Shown one piece after another: positions 39,402 to 53,600 of a stretch of 64,000 nt of DNA. The notes under the pieces are model-generated. The model was not told the origin of the DNA. It saw only the letters and a program-made list of their open reading frames with translations, and did no database searches. Position 1 is the stretch's first letter. Each line of letters begins with the position of its first letter. The DNA lies in the NCBI RefSeq assembly GCF_051020975.1, contig NC_135033.1:1-64000 (forward strand). Reading direction: 5' to 3'. This DNA comes from Osmia lignaria lignaria. Lineage: Eukaryota > Arthropoda > Insecta > Hymenoptera > Megachilidae. A program made the translations under genes and the position numbers.

Positions 39402-41165
39402 ATGAAAGGTGTATTGATCTGTGAGAATCCATCAGTATATTACATTATATCGAATGTAGGTATGGTACTAATGATATGGTTATTATATGTACATATCTGT
39501 GGGAATGAATCAGTATATTACGTTATATCGAATGTAGATATAGTGCTAATGATATTGTTATTAAAGGTGCATTGGTCTGTGGGAAGGGATCTGTATACTA
39601 CATTATATCGAATGTAGATATAGTGCTAATGATATTGCTATTAAATGTGCATTGGTCTGTGGGAATGAATCAGTATATTACATTATATCTAATGTAGATA
39701 TGGTGATAATAATATTGTTATTAATTGTACATTATGTATCTATTGTAGATATGGTACTAATAATATGGTTATGAAATGTACATTGATCTGTGGGAATGAA
39801 TCAGTGTATTACATTATATCGAATGTAGATATAGTGCTAATGATATTGTTATTAAAGGCACATTGATCTGTGGGAAGGAATCAGTATATTACATTATATC
39901 GAATGTAGATATAGTGCTAATGATATTGTTATCAAAGGTATATTGATCTGTGGGAATCCATCAGTATATTACATTATATCGAATGTAGGTATGGTACTAA
40001 TGATATGGTTATTATATGTACATATCTGTGGGAATGAATCAGTATATTACATTATATCGAATGCAGATATAGTACTAATGATATTGTTATTAAAGGTGCA
40101 TTGGTCTGTGGGAATGAATCAGTATATTACATTATATCGAAAGTAGATATAGTACTAATGATATTGTTATTAAATGTACATTGATCAGTGGGAATGAATC
40201 TGTATATGAAATTATATCGAATGTAGATATAGTAATAATGATATTGTTATTAAAGGCACATTGATCTGTGGGAATGAATCAGTATATTACATTATATCGA
40301 ATGTAGATATAGTACTAATGATATTGTCATTAAATGTACATTGATCTTTGGGGATCAACCAGTATATTACAATATATCTAATGTAGATATAGTAATAATG
40401 ATATTGTTATTAAAGGCACATTGATCTGTGGGAATGAATCAGTATATTACATTATATCGAATGTAGATATAGTACTAATGATATTGTCATTAAATGTACA
40501 TTGATCTTTGGGGATCAACCAGTATATTACAATATATCTAATGTAGATATAGTAATAATGATATTGTTATTAAATGTACATTGATCTGTGGGAATGAATC
40601 AGTATATTACATTATATCGAATGTAGATATGGTACTAACAATATGGTTATTAAATGTACATTGATCTGTGGGAATGAATCAGTATATTACATTATATCTA
40701 ATGCAGATATACTACTAATGATATTGCTATTAAATGTACATTGATCTGTGGGAATGAATCCGTATATGACAGTATACCTAATGTAGATATAGTAATAATG
40801 ATATTGTTATTAAATGTACATTACATATCTATTGTAGATATGGTACTAATGATATGGTTATGAAATGTACATTGATCTGTGGGAAGGAATCTGTATACTA
40901 CATTATATCGAATGTAGTTATAATGCTAATGATATTGCTATTAAAGGTACATTGATCTGTGGGAATGAATCAGTATATTACATTATATCGAATGTAGATA
41001 TAGTACTACTGATATGGGTATTAAATATATTGATCTGTGGGAATGAATCAGTATATTACATTATATCGAATGAAGATATGGTGATAATAATATTGTTATT
41101 AATTGTACATTACGTATGTAATGTAGATATACTACTATTGACGTTGTTATTAAATGTACATTGAT
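39402..41165. repeat. 3.1-kb repeat copy 5, truncated
   Basis: The front matches copy 3 at an offset of 6,274 bp (ATATCTGTGGG; TTATCAAAGG near 39,930). From about 41,060 it carries TCGAATGAAGATATGG, found otherwise only near 50,715, and after 41,160 it leaves the 3.1-kb order, continuing with GATCAGTGGG and the irregular monomers of the 9.65-kb block. The right truncation overlaps the left breakpoint of that duplication. Confidence 0.85.
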
Positions 41166-42908
41166 CAGTGGGAATGAATCAGTATATTACATTATATCGA
41201 ATGTAGATATAGTGCTAATGATATTGTTATGAAAGGTGTATTGATCTGTGGGAATGAATCAGTGTATTACATTATATCGAATGTAGATATAGTACTAATG
41301 ATATTGTCATTAAATGTACATTGATCTTTGGGGATCAACCAGTATATTACATTATATCTAATGTAGATATGGTAATAATGATATTGTTATTAATTGTACA
41401 TTACATATGTAATGTAGATATACTACTAATGATATTGCTATTAAATGTACATTGATCTGTGGGAATGAATCAGTATATTACATTATATCGAATGTAGATA
41501 TAGTGCGAATGATATTGTTATTAAAGGTACATTGATCTCTGGGTAATAATCAGGATATTACATTATATCTAATGTAGAATTGGTAATAATGATATTGTTA
41601 TTAATTGTACATTACATATGTAATGTAGATATACTACTAATGATATTGCCATGTAATGTACATTGATCTGTGGGAATGAATCTGTATAGGACATTATACC
41701 CAATGTAGATATAGTAATAATGATATTGTTATTAAATGTACATTACATATCTAATGTAGATATGGTACTAATGATATGGATATTAAATGTACATTGATCT
41801 GTGGGAATCCATCGGTATATTACATTATATCGAATGTAGGTATGGTACTAATGATATGTTTATTAAAGGTATATTGATCTGTGGGAATGAATCAGTATAT
41901 TACATTATATCTAATGTAGATATGGTAATAACGATATTGTTATTAATTGTACATAACGTATGTAACGTAGATATACTACTAATGATATTGTTATTAAATG
42001 TACATTGATCAGTGGGAATGAATCTGTATATGAAATTATATCTAATGTAGATATAGTAATAATGATATTGTTATTAAATGTACATTGATCTGTGGGAGTG
42101 AATCAGTGTATTACATTATATCGAATGTAGATATAGTGCTAATGTATTGTTATGAAAGGTGCATTGATCTGTGGCAATCAATCAGTATATTACATTATAT
42201 CGAATGTAGGTATGGTACTAATGATATGGTTATTATATGTAGATATCTGTGGGAATGAATCAGTATATTACGTTATATCGAATGTAGATATAGTGCTAAT
42301 GATATTGTTATTAAGGTGCATTGGTCTGTGGGAATGAATCAGTATATTACATTATATCGAATGCAGATATAGTACTAATGATATGGTTATTAAAGGTATA
42401 TTGATCTGTGGAAATGAATCAGTATATTACATTATATCGGATGTAGATATAGTACTAATGATATTGTCATTAAATGTACATTGATCTTTGGGGATCAATC
42501 AGTATATCACATTATATCTAATGTAGATATGGTAATAATGATATTGTTCTTAATTGTACATTACATATGTAATGTAGACATACTACTAATGATATTGCTA
42601 TTAAATGTACAGTGATCTGTGGGAATGAATCAGTATATTACATTATATCGAATGTAGATATAGTGCTAATGATATTGTTATTAATGGTACATTGATCTCT
42701 GGGTAATAATCAGGATATTACATTATACCTAATGTAGATATAGTAATAATGATATTGTTATTAAATGTACATTACATATCTATCGTAGATATGGTACTAA
42801 TAATATGGTTATGAAATGTACATTGATCTGTGGGAATGAATCAGTGTATTACATTATATCGAATGTAGATATAGTGCTAATGATATTGTTATTAAAGGCA
42901 CATTGATC

Positions 42909-45242
42909 TGTGGGAAGGAATCTGTATACTACATTATATCGAATGTAGATATAGTGCTAATGATATTGCTATTAAATGTGCATTGGTCTGTGGGAATGAA
43001 TCAGTATATTACATTATATCGAATGTAGATTTAGTACTAATGATATTGTTATTAAATGTACATTGATCTTTGGGAATCAATCAGTATATTACACTATATC
43101 TAATGTAGATATGGTGATAATAATATTGTTATTAATTGTACATTACGTATCTATTGTAGATATGGTACTAATAATATGGTTATGAAATGTACATTGATCT
43201 GTGGGAATGAATCAGTGTATTACATTATATCGAATGTAGATATAGTGCTAATGATATTGTTATTAAAGGCACATTGATCTGTGGGAAGGAATCAGTGTAT
43301 TACATTATATCGAATGTAGATATAGTGCTAATGATATTGTTATGAAAGGTATATTGATCTGTGGGAATCCATCAGTATATTACATTATATCGAATGTAGG
43401 TATGGTACTAATGATATGGTTATTATATGTACATATCTGTGGGAATGAATCCGTATATTACGTTATATCGAATGTAGATATAGTGCTAATGATATTGTTA
43501 TTAAAGGTGCATTGATCTGTGGGAGTGAATCAGTATATTACATTATATCGAATGTAGATATAGTGCTAATGATATTGTTATTAAAGGTGCACTGCTCTGT
43601 GGGAATGAATCAGTATATTACATTATATCGAATGTAGATATTGTGCTAATGATATTGTTATTAACGGTGCATTGGTCTGTGGGAATGAATCAGTATATTA
43701 CATTATATCGAATGTAGATATAGTACTAATGATATTGTTATTAAATGTACATTGATCTGTGGGAATGAATCAGTATATTACAGCATATCGAATGTAGATA
43801 AGGTACTAATGATATGGTTATTAAAGGTATATTGATCTGTGGGAATGAATCAGTATATTACATTGTATCTAATGTAGATATGGTAATAACGATATTGTTA
43901 TTAATTGTACATTACGTATGTAACGTAGATATACTACTAATGATATTGTTGTTAAATGTACATTGATCAGTGGGAATGAATCTGTATATGAAATTATATC
44001 TAATGTAGATATAGTAATAATGATATTGTTATTATATGTACATTGATCTGTGGGAATGAATCTGTATATGACAGTATACCTAATGTAGATATAGTAATAA
44101 TGATATTGTTATTAAATGTACATTACATATCTATTGTAGATATGGTACTAATAATATGGTTATGAAATGTACATTGATCTGTGGGAATGAATCAGTATAT
44201 TACATTATATCGAATGTAGATATAGTGCTAATGATATTGTTATGAAAGGTGCATTGATCTGAGCGAATCCATCAGTATATTACATTATATCGAAAGTAGG
44301 TATGGTACTAATGATATGGTTATTATATGTACATATCTGTGGGAATGAATCAGTATATTACGTTATATCGAATGTAGATATAGTGCTAATGATATTGCTA
44401 TTAAAGGTGCATTGGTCTGTGCGAATGAATCAGTATATCACATTATATCGAATGTAGATATAGTACTAATGATATGGTTATTAAAGGTATATTGATCTGT
44501 GGGAATGAATCTGTATATGACATTATACCTAATGTAGATATAGTAATAATGATATTGTTATTAAATGTACATTACATATCTAATGTAGATATGGTACTAA
44601 TGATATGGTTATTAAATGTACATTGATCTTTGGGAATCCATCGGTATATTACATTATATCGAATGTAGGTATGGTACTAATGATATGGTTATTAAAGGTA
44701 TATTGATCTGTGGGAATGAATCAGTATATTACATTATATCTAATGTAGATATAGTACTAATGATATTGTTATTAAAGGTACATTGATCTGTGGGAATGAA
44801 TCAGTATATTAGGTTATATCGAATGCAGATATAGTACTACTGATATGGGTATTAAATATATTGATCTGTGGGAATGAATCAGTATATTACATTATATCGA
44901 ATGCAGATATAGTACTACTGATATGGTTATTAAATATATTGATCTGTGGGAATGAATCAGTATATTACATTATATCGAATGTAGATTTAGTACTAATGAT
45001 ATTGTTATTCAATGTACATTGATCTTTGGGGATCAATCAGTATATTACATTATATCTAATGTAGATATGGTGATAATAATATTGCTATTAATTGTACATT
45101 ACGTATGTAATGTAGATATACTACTAATGATGTTGTTATTAAATGTACATTGATCAGTGGAAATGAATCAGTATATTACATTATATCGAATGTAGATATA
45201 GTGCTAATGATATTGTTATGAAAGGTGCATTGATCTGTGGGA
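42909..45242. repeat. Adjacent modules D and C in copy I
   Basis: Module D (42,909-44,054) matches 23,560-24,705, and module C (44,037-45,242) matches 22,045-23,250. Their edges overlap within one monomer near 44,040. The order is reversed relative to the upstream location, and both are in the same orientation. A further copy of the pair is carried in copy II of the duplication, at about 52,559-54,892. Confidence 0.85.
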
Positions 45243-45710
45243 ATCCATCAGTATATTACATTATATCGAATGTAGGTATGGTACCAATGATATGGTTATT
45301 ATATGTACATATCTGTGGGAATGAATCAGTATATTACATTATATCGAATGTAGATATAGTGCTAATGATATTGTGATGAAAGGTGCATTGATCTGTGGGA
45401 ATCCATCAGTATATTACATTATATCGAATGTAGGTATGGTAATAATAATATTGTTATTAATGGTACATTACGTATGTAATGTAGATATACTACTAATGAT
45501 GTTGTTATCAAATGCACATTGGTCAGTGGGAATGAATCAGTATATTACATTATATCGAATGTAGATATAGTGCTAATGATATTGTTATGAAAGGTGCATT
45601 GATCGGTGGGAATCCATCGGTATATTACATTATATCGAATGTAGGTATGGTACTAATGATATGGTTATTAAAGGTATATTGATCTGTGGGAATGAATCAG
45701 TATATTACAT

Positions 45711-45972
45711 TATATCTAATGTAGATATGGTAATAACGATATTGTTATTAATTGTACATAACGTATGTAACGTAGATATACTACTAATGATGTTGCTATT
45801 AAATGTACATTGATCAGTGGGAATGAATCTGTATATGACATTATACCTAATGTAGATATAGTAATAATGATATTGTTATTAAATGTACATTACATATCTA
45901 ATGTAGATATGGTACTAATGATATGGTTATTAAATGTACATTGATCTGTGGGAATGGATCAGTATATTACAT
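45711..45972. repeat. 262-bp segment absent from copy II
   Basis: The segment between TATATC at 45,711 and TATATC at 45,973 is missing from copy II, where the corresponding join is near 55,366. Its length equals 2 x (80 + 51) bp, that is, two 131-bp composite units. It is kept in the third copy (about 62,260-62,525). Loss by exchange between identical TATATC monomer positions is the simplest reading. Confidence 0.85.
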
Positions 45973-46191
45973 TATATCCAATGTAGAGTTGGTAATAATG
46001 ATATTGTTATTAATTGTACATTACGTATGTAACGTAGATATACTACTAATGATATTGTTATTAAATGTACATTGATCAGTGGGAATGAATCTGTATATGA
46101 AATTATATCTAATGTAGATATAGTATTAATGATACTCTTATTACATGTACATTGATCTGTGGGAATGAATCAGTATATTACATTATATCTA

Positions 46192-47640
46192 ATGTAGATA
46201 TGGTGATAATAATATTGTTATTAATTGTACATTACGTATGTAATGTAGATATACTACTAATGATGTTGTTATTATAATGTACATTGATCAGTGGGAATGA
46301 ATCAGTATATTACATCATATCGAATGCAGATATAGTGCTAATGATATTGTTATTAAATGTACATTACATATCTATTGTAGATATGGTACTAATAATATGG
46401 TTATGAAATGTACATTGATCTGTGGGAATGAATCAGTATATTACATTATATCTAATGTAGATATGCTAATAATGATGTTGTTATTAAATGTACATTGATC
46501 AGTGGGAATGAATCAGTATATTACATTATATCGAATATAGATATAGTGCTAATGATATTGTTATGAAAGGTGCATTGATCTGTGGGAATCCATCAGTATA
46601 TTACATTTTATCGGATGTAGATATAGTGCTAATGATATTGTTATTAAAGGTGCATTGGTCTGTGGGAACGAATCAGTATATTACATTATAGCGAATGTAG
46701 ATATAGTACTAATGATATGGTTATTAAAGGTATATTGATCTGTGGGAATGAATCAGTATATTACATTATATCTAAGATAGATATGGTAATAATGATATTG
46801 TTATTAATTGTACATTACGTATTTAACGTAGATATACCGCTAATGATATTGTTAGTAAATGTACATTGATCAGTGGGAATGAATCTGCATATGAAATTAT
46901 ACCTAATGTAGATATAGTAATAATGATATTGTTATTAAATGTACATTGATCTGTGGGAATGAATCAGTATATTACATTATATCGAATGTAGATTTACTAC
47001 TAATGATATTGTTATTAAATGTACATTGATCTTTGGGGATCAATCAGTATATTACATTATATCTACTGTAGATATGGTGATAATAATATTGTTATTAATT
47101 GTACATTACGTATGTAATGTAGATATACTACTAATGATGTTGTTATTATAATGTACATTGATCAGTGGGAATGAATCAGTATATTACATCATATCGAATG
47201 CAGATATAGTGCTAATGATATTGTTATTAAATGTACATTACATATCTATTGTAGATATGGTACTAATAATATGGTTATGAAATGTACATTGATCTGTGGG
47301 AATGAATCAGTATATTACATTATATCTAATGTAGATATGCTAATAATGATATTGTTATTAAATGTACATTGATCAGTGGGAATGAATCAGTATATTACAT
47401 TATATCGAATATAGATATAGTGCTAATGATATTGTTATGAAAGGTGCATTGATCTGTGGGAATCCATCAGTATATTACATTTAATCGGATGTAGATATAG
47501 TGCTAATGATATTGTTATTAAAGGTGCATTGGTCTGTGGGAACGAATCAGTATATTACATTATAGCGAATGTAGATATAGTACTAATGATATGGTTATTA
47601 AAGGTATATTGATCTGTGGGAATGAATCAGTATATTACAT
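46192..47640. repeat. 874-bp-period tandem duplication in copy I
   Basis: Bases 46,192-46,766 match 47,066-47,640 at an offset of 874 bp (for example TACATCATATCG at 46,311 and 47,185; TCGAATATAGATATAG in both). Copy II of the 9.65-kb block has only one of these and is shorter by exactly 874 bp at that place. One base difference is CATTTTATCGG near 46,606 against CATTTAATCGG near 47,480. Confidence 0.85.
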
Positions 47641-50602
47641 TATATCGAATGTAGATATAGTACTAATGATATTGTCATTAAATGTACATTGATCTTTGGG
47701 GATCAACCAGTATATTACATTATATCTAATGTAGATATGGTAATAATGATATTGTTATTAATTGTACATTACGTATGTAATGTAGATATACTACTAATGA
47801 TGTTGTTATTAAATGTACATTGATCAGTGGGAATGAATCAGTATATTACATTATATCGGATGTAGATATAGTGCTAATGATATTGTTATGAAAGGTGTAT
47901 TGATCTGTGAGAATCCATCAGTATATTACATTATATCGAATGTAGGTATGGTACTAATGATATGGTTATTATATGTACATATCTGTGGGAATGAATCAGT
48001 ATATTACGTTATATCGAATGTAGATATAGTGCTAATGATATTGTTATTAAAGGTGCATTGGTCTGTGGGAAGGAATCTGTATACTACATTATATCGAATG
48101 TAGATATAGTGCTAATGATATTGCTATTAAATGTGCATTGGTCTGTGGGAATGAATCAGTATATTACATTATATCGAAAGTAGATATAGTACTAATGATA
48201 TTGTTATTAAATGTACATTGATCAGTGGGAATGAATCTGTATATGAAATTATATCGAATGTAGATATAGTAATAATGATATTGTTATTAAAGGCACATTG
48301 ATCTGTGGGAATGAATCAGTATATTACATTATATCGAATGTAGATATAGTACTAATGATATTGTCATTAAATGTACATTGATCTTTGGGGATCAACCAGT
48401 ATATTACAATATATCTAATGTAGATACAGTAATAATGATATTGTTATTAAAGGCACATTGATCTGTGGGAATGAATCAGTATATTACATTATATCGAATG
48501 TAGATATAGTACTAATGATATTGTCATTAAATGTACATTGATCTTTGGGGATCAACCAGTATATTACAATATATCTAATGTAGATATAGTAATAATGATA
48601 TTGTTATTAAATGTACATTGATCTGTGGGAATGAATCAGTATATTACATTATATCGAATGTAGATATGGTACTAACAATATGGTTATTAAATGTACATTG
48701 ATCTGTGGGAATGAATCAGTATATTACATTATATCTAATGCAGATATACTACTAATGATATTGCTATTAAATGTACATTGATCTGTGGGAATGAATCTGT
48801 ATATGACAGTATACCTAATGTAGATATAGTAATAATGATATTGTTATTAAATGTACATTACATATCTATTGTAGATATGGTACTAATGATATGGTTATGA
48901 AATGTACATTGATCTGTGGGAAGGAATCTGTATACTACATTATATCGAATGTAGTTATAATGCTAATGATATTGCTATTAAAGGTACATTGATCTGTGGG
49001 AATGAATCAGTATATTACATTATATCGAATGTAGATATAGTACTACTGATATGGGTATTAAATATATTGATCTGTGGGAATGAATCAGTATATTACATTA
49101 TATCGAATGTAGATATGGTGATAATAATATTGTTATTAATTGTACATTACGTATGTAATGTAGATATACTACTATTGACGTTGTTATTAAATGTACATTG
49201 ATCAGTGGGAATGAATCAGTATATTACATTATATCGAATGTAGATATAGTGCTAATGATATTGTTATTAAAGGCACATTGATCTGTGGGAATGAATCTGT
49301 ATATGACATTATACCTAATGTAGATATAGTAATAATGATATTGTTATTAAATGTACATTACACATCTAATGTAGATATGGTACTAATGATATGGTTATTA
49401 AATGTACATTGATCTGTGGGAATGAATCAGTATATTACGTTATATCGAATGTAGATATAGTGCTAATGATATTGTTATTAAGGTGCATTGGTCTGTGGGA
49501 ATGAATCAGTATATTACATTACATCGAATGCAGATATAGTACTAATGATATAGTTATTAAAGGTATATTGATCTGTGGGAATGAATCAGTATATTACATT
49601 ATATCGGATGTAGATATAGTGCTAATGATATTGTTATTAAAGGTGCATTGGTCTGTGGGAACGAATAAGTATATCACATTATATCGAATGTAGATATAGT
49701 ACTAATGATATTGTCATTAAATGTACATTGATCTTTGGGGATCAACCAGTATATTACATTATATCTAATGTAGATATGGTAATAATGATATTGTTATTAA
49801 TTGTACATTACATATGTAATGTAGATATACTACTAATGATATTGCTATTAAATGTACATTGATCAGTGGGAATGAATCTGTATATGAAATTATATCTAAT
49901 GTAGATATAGTAATAATGATATTGTTATTAAATGTACATTGATCTGTGGGAATGAATCAGTGTATTACATTATATCGAATGTAGATATAGTGCTAATGAT
50001 ATTGTTATTAAAGGTGCATTGATCTGTGGGAATGAATCAGTATATTACATTATATCGAATGTAGATATAGTACTAATGATACGGTTATTAAAGGTATATT
50101 GATCTCTGGGAATGAATCAGTATATTACATTATATCTAAGATAGATATGGTAATAATGATATTGTTATTAATTGTACATTACGTATTTAACGTAGATATA
50201 CCGCTAATGATATTGTTAGTAAATGTACATTGATCAGTGGGAATGAATCTGTATATTACATTATATCGGATGTAGATATAGTACTAATGATATTGTCATT
50301 AAATGTACATTGATCTGTGGGGATCAATCAGTATATTACATTATATCTAATGTAGATATGGCAATAATGATATTGTTACTAATTGTACATTACATATGTA
50401 ATGTAGATATACTACTAATGATATTGCTATTAAATGTACATTGATCTGTGGGAATGAATCAGTATATTACATTATATCGAATGTAGATATAGTGCTAATG
50501 ATATTGTTATTAAAGGCACAATGATCTGTAGGAAGGAATCTGTATACTACATTATATCGAATGTAGATATAGTGCTAATGATATTGTTATTAAAGGTACA
50601 TT

Positions 50603-50680
50603 GATCTGTGGGAATGAATCAGTATATTATATTATATCGAATGTAGATATAGTACTACTGATATGGGTATTAAATATATT
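50603..50680. repeat. Crossover monomer joining copies I and II
   Basis: This single 78-bp monomer of the TACTACTGATATGG type joins copy I to copy II. To its left the order matches the position in the 3.1-kb repeat at about 29,885; to its right it matches the position at about 28,482. Both positions are occupied in the 3.1-kb repeat by nearly identical 78-bp monomers differing as GATATGGTTATT and GATATGGGTATT. The breakpoint therefore sits where two non-allelic look-alike monomers could have paired. Confidence 0.75.
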
Positions 50681-53600
50681 GATCTGTGGGAATGAATCAG
50701 TATATTACATTATATCGAATGAAGATATGGTGATAATAATATTGTTATTAATTGTACATTACGTATGTAATGTAGATATACTACTATTGACGTTGTTATT
50801 AAATGTACATTGATCAGTGGGAATGAATCAGTATATTACATTATATCGAATGTAGATATAGTGCTAATGATATTGTTATGAAAGGTGTATTGATCTGTGG
50901 GAATGAATCAGTATATTACATTATATCGAATGTAGATATAGTACTAATGATATTGTCATTAAATGTACATTGATCTTTGGGGATCAACCAGTATATTACA
51001 TTATATCTAATGTAGATATGGTAATAATGATATTGTTATTAATTGTACATTACATATGTAATGTAGATATACTACTAATGATATTGCTATTAAATGTACA
51101 TTGATCTGTGGGAATGAATCAGTATATTACATTATATCGAATGTAGATATAGTGCGAATGATATTGTTATTAAAGGTACATTGATCTCTGGGTAATAATC
51201 AGGATATTACATTATATCTAATGTAGAATTGGTAATAATGATATTGTTATTAATTGTACATTACATATGTAATGTAGATATACTACTAATGATATTGCCA
51301 TGTAATGTACATTGATCTGTGGGAATGAATCTGTATAGGACATTATACCCAATGTAGATATAGTAATAATGATATTGTTATTAAATGTACATTACATATC
51401 TAATGTAGATATGGTACTAATGATATGGATATTAAATGTACATTGATCTGTGGGAATCCATCGGTATATTACATTATATCGAATGTAGGTATGGTACTAA
51501 TGATATGTTTATTAAAGGTATATTGATCTGTGGGAATGAATCAGTATATTACATTATATCTAATGTAGATATGGTAATAACGATATTGTTATTAATTGTA
51601 CATAACGTATGTAACGTAGATATACTACTAATGATATTGTTATTAAATGTACATTGATCAGTGGGAATGAATCTGTATATGAAATTATATCTAATGTAGA
51701 TATAGTAATAATGATATTGTTATTAAATGTACATTGATCTGTGGGAATGAATCAGTGTATTACATTATATCGAATGTAGATATAGTGCTAATGATATTGT
51801 TATGAAAGGTGCATTGATCTGTGGCAATCAATCAGTATATTACATTATATCGAATGTAGGTATGGTACTAATGATATGGTTATTATATGTAGATATCTGT
51901 GGGAATGAATCAGTATATTACGTTATATCGAATGTAGATATAGTGCTAATGATATTGTTATTAAGGTGCATTGGTCTGTGGGAATGAATCAGTATATTAC
52001 ATTATATCGAATGCAGATATAGTACTAATGATATGGTTATTAAAGGTATATTGATCTGTGGAAATGAATCAGTATATTACATTATATCGGATGTAGATAT
52101 AGTACTAATGATATTGTCATTAAATGTACATTGATCTTTGGGGATCAATCAGTATATCACATTATATCTAATGTAGATATGGTAATAATGATATTGTTCT
52201 TAATTGTACATTACATATGTAATGTAGACATACTACTAATGATATTGCTATTAAATGTACAGTGATCTGTGGGAATGAATCAGTATATTACATTATATCG
52301 AATGTAGATATAGTGCTAATGATATTGTTATTAATGGTACATTGATCTCTGGGTAATAATCAGGATATTACATTATACCTAATGTAGATATAGTAATAAT
52401 GATATTGTTATTAAATGTACATTACATATCTATCGTAGATATGGTACTAATAATATGGTTATGAAATGTACATTGATCTGTGGGAATGAATCAGTGTATT
52501 ACATTATATCGAATGTAGATATAGTGCTAATGATATTGTTATTAAAGGCACATTGATCTGTGGGAAGGAATCTGTATACTACATTATATCGAATGTAGAT
52601 ATAGTGCTAATGATATTGCTATTAAATGTGCATTGGTCTGTGGGAATGAATCAGTATATTACATTATATCGAATGTAGATTTAGTACTAATGATATTGTT
52701 ATTAAATGTACATTGATCTTTGGGAATCAATCAGTATATTACACTATATCTAATGTAGATATGGTGATAATAATATTGTTATTAATTGTACATTACGTAT
52801 CTATTGTAGATATGGTACTAATAATATGGTTATGAAATGTACATTGATCTGTGGGAATGAATCAGTGTATTACATTATATCGAATGTAGATATAGTGCTA
52901 ATGATATTGTTATTAAAGGCACATTGATCTGTGGGAAGGAATCAGTGTATTACATTATATCGAATGTAGATATAGTGCTAATGATATTGTTATGAAAGGT
53001 ATATTGATCTGTGGGAATCCATCAGTATATTACATTATATCGAATGTAGGTATGGTACTAATGATATGGTTATTATATGTACATATCTGTGGGAATGAAT
53101 CCGTATATTACGTTATATCGAATGTAGATATAGTGCTAATGATATTGTTATTAAAGGTGCATTGATCTGTGGGAGTGAATCAGTATATTACATTATATCG
53201 AATGTAGATATAGTGCTAATGATATTGTTATTAAAGGTGCACTGCTCTGTGGGAATGAATCAGTATATTACATTATATCGAATGTAGATATTGTGCTAAT
53301 GATATTGTTATTAACGGTGCATTGGTCTGTGGGAATGAATCAGTATATTACATTATATCGAATGTAGATATAGTACTAATGATATTGTTATTAAATGTAC
53401 ATTGATCTGTGGGAATGAATCAGTATATTACAGCATATCGAATGTAGATAAGGTACTAATGATATGGTTATTAAAGGTATATTGATCTGTGGGAATGAAT
53501 CAGTATATTACATTGTATCTAATGTAGATATGGTAATAACGATATTGTTATTAATTGTACATTACGTATGTAACGTAGATATACTACTAATGATATTGTT

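Larger units (their letters stand above)
25310..41165. repeat. 3.1-kb higher-order repeat array of AT-rich satellite
   Basis: A monomer-by-monomer parse from the GATCT at 26,866 to that at 30,043 gives 3,177 bp, made of 36 full-length monomers (four of 78 bp, one of 79, the rest 80) and six 51-bp monomers. The same order repeats with starts at 26,852, 30,029, 33,128, 36,305 and 39,402, spaced 3,177, 3,099, 3,177 and 3,097 bp. Copies are nearly identical, with only scattered differences seen by eye. Alternation of two copy types makes a dimer of 6,274-6,276 bp. Such organisation is generated by unequal exchange and is typical of centromeric or other heterochromatic satellites; location is an inference. 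Confidence 0.95.
40992..50640. repeat. 9.65-kb tandem duplication, copy I
   Basis: This block recurs immediately downstream. Offsets are 9,649 bp at the left (TGAAG at 41,071 and 50,720), 9,650 after a 1-bp difference near 42,142 (GCTAATGTATTG here, GCTAATGATATTG at about 51,790), then 8,514 toward the right, because copy II lacks 262 and 874 bp. The block contains about 6.7 kb of irregular monomers, including modules D and C, followed by one 3.1-kb-type repeat (47,888 to about 50,640) that has lost 449 bp (five 78/80-bp monomers and one 51-bp unit) near 48,150. Confidence 0.9.
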
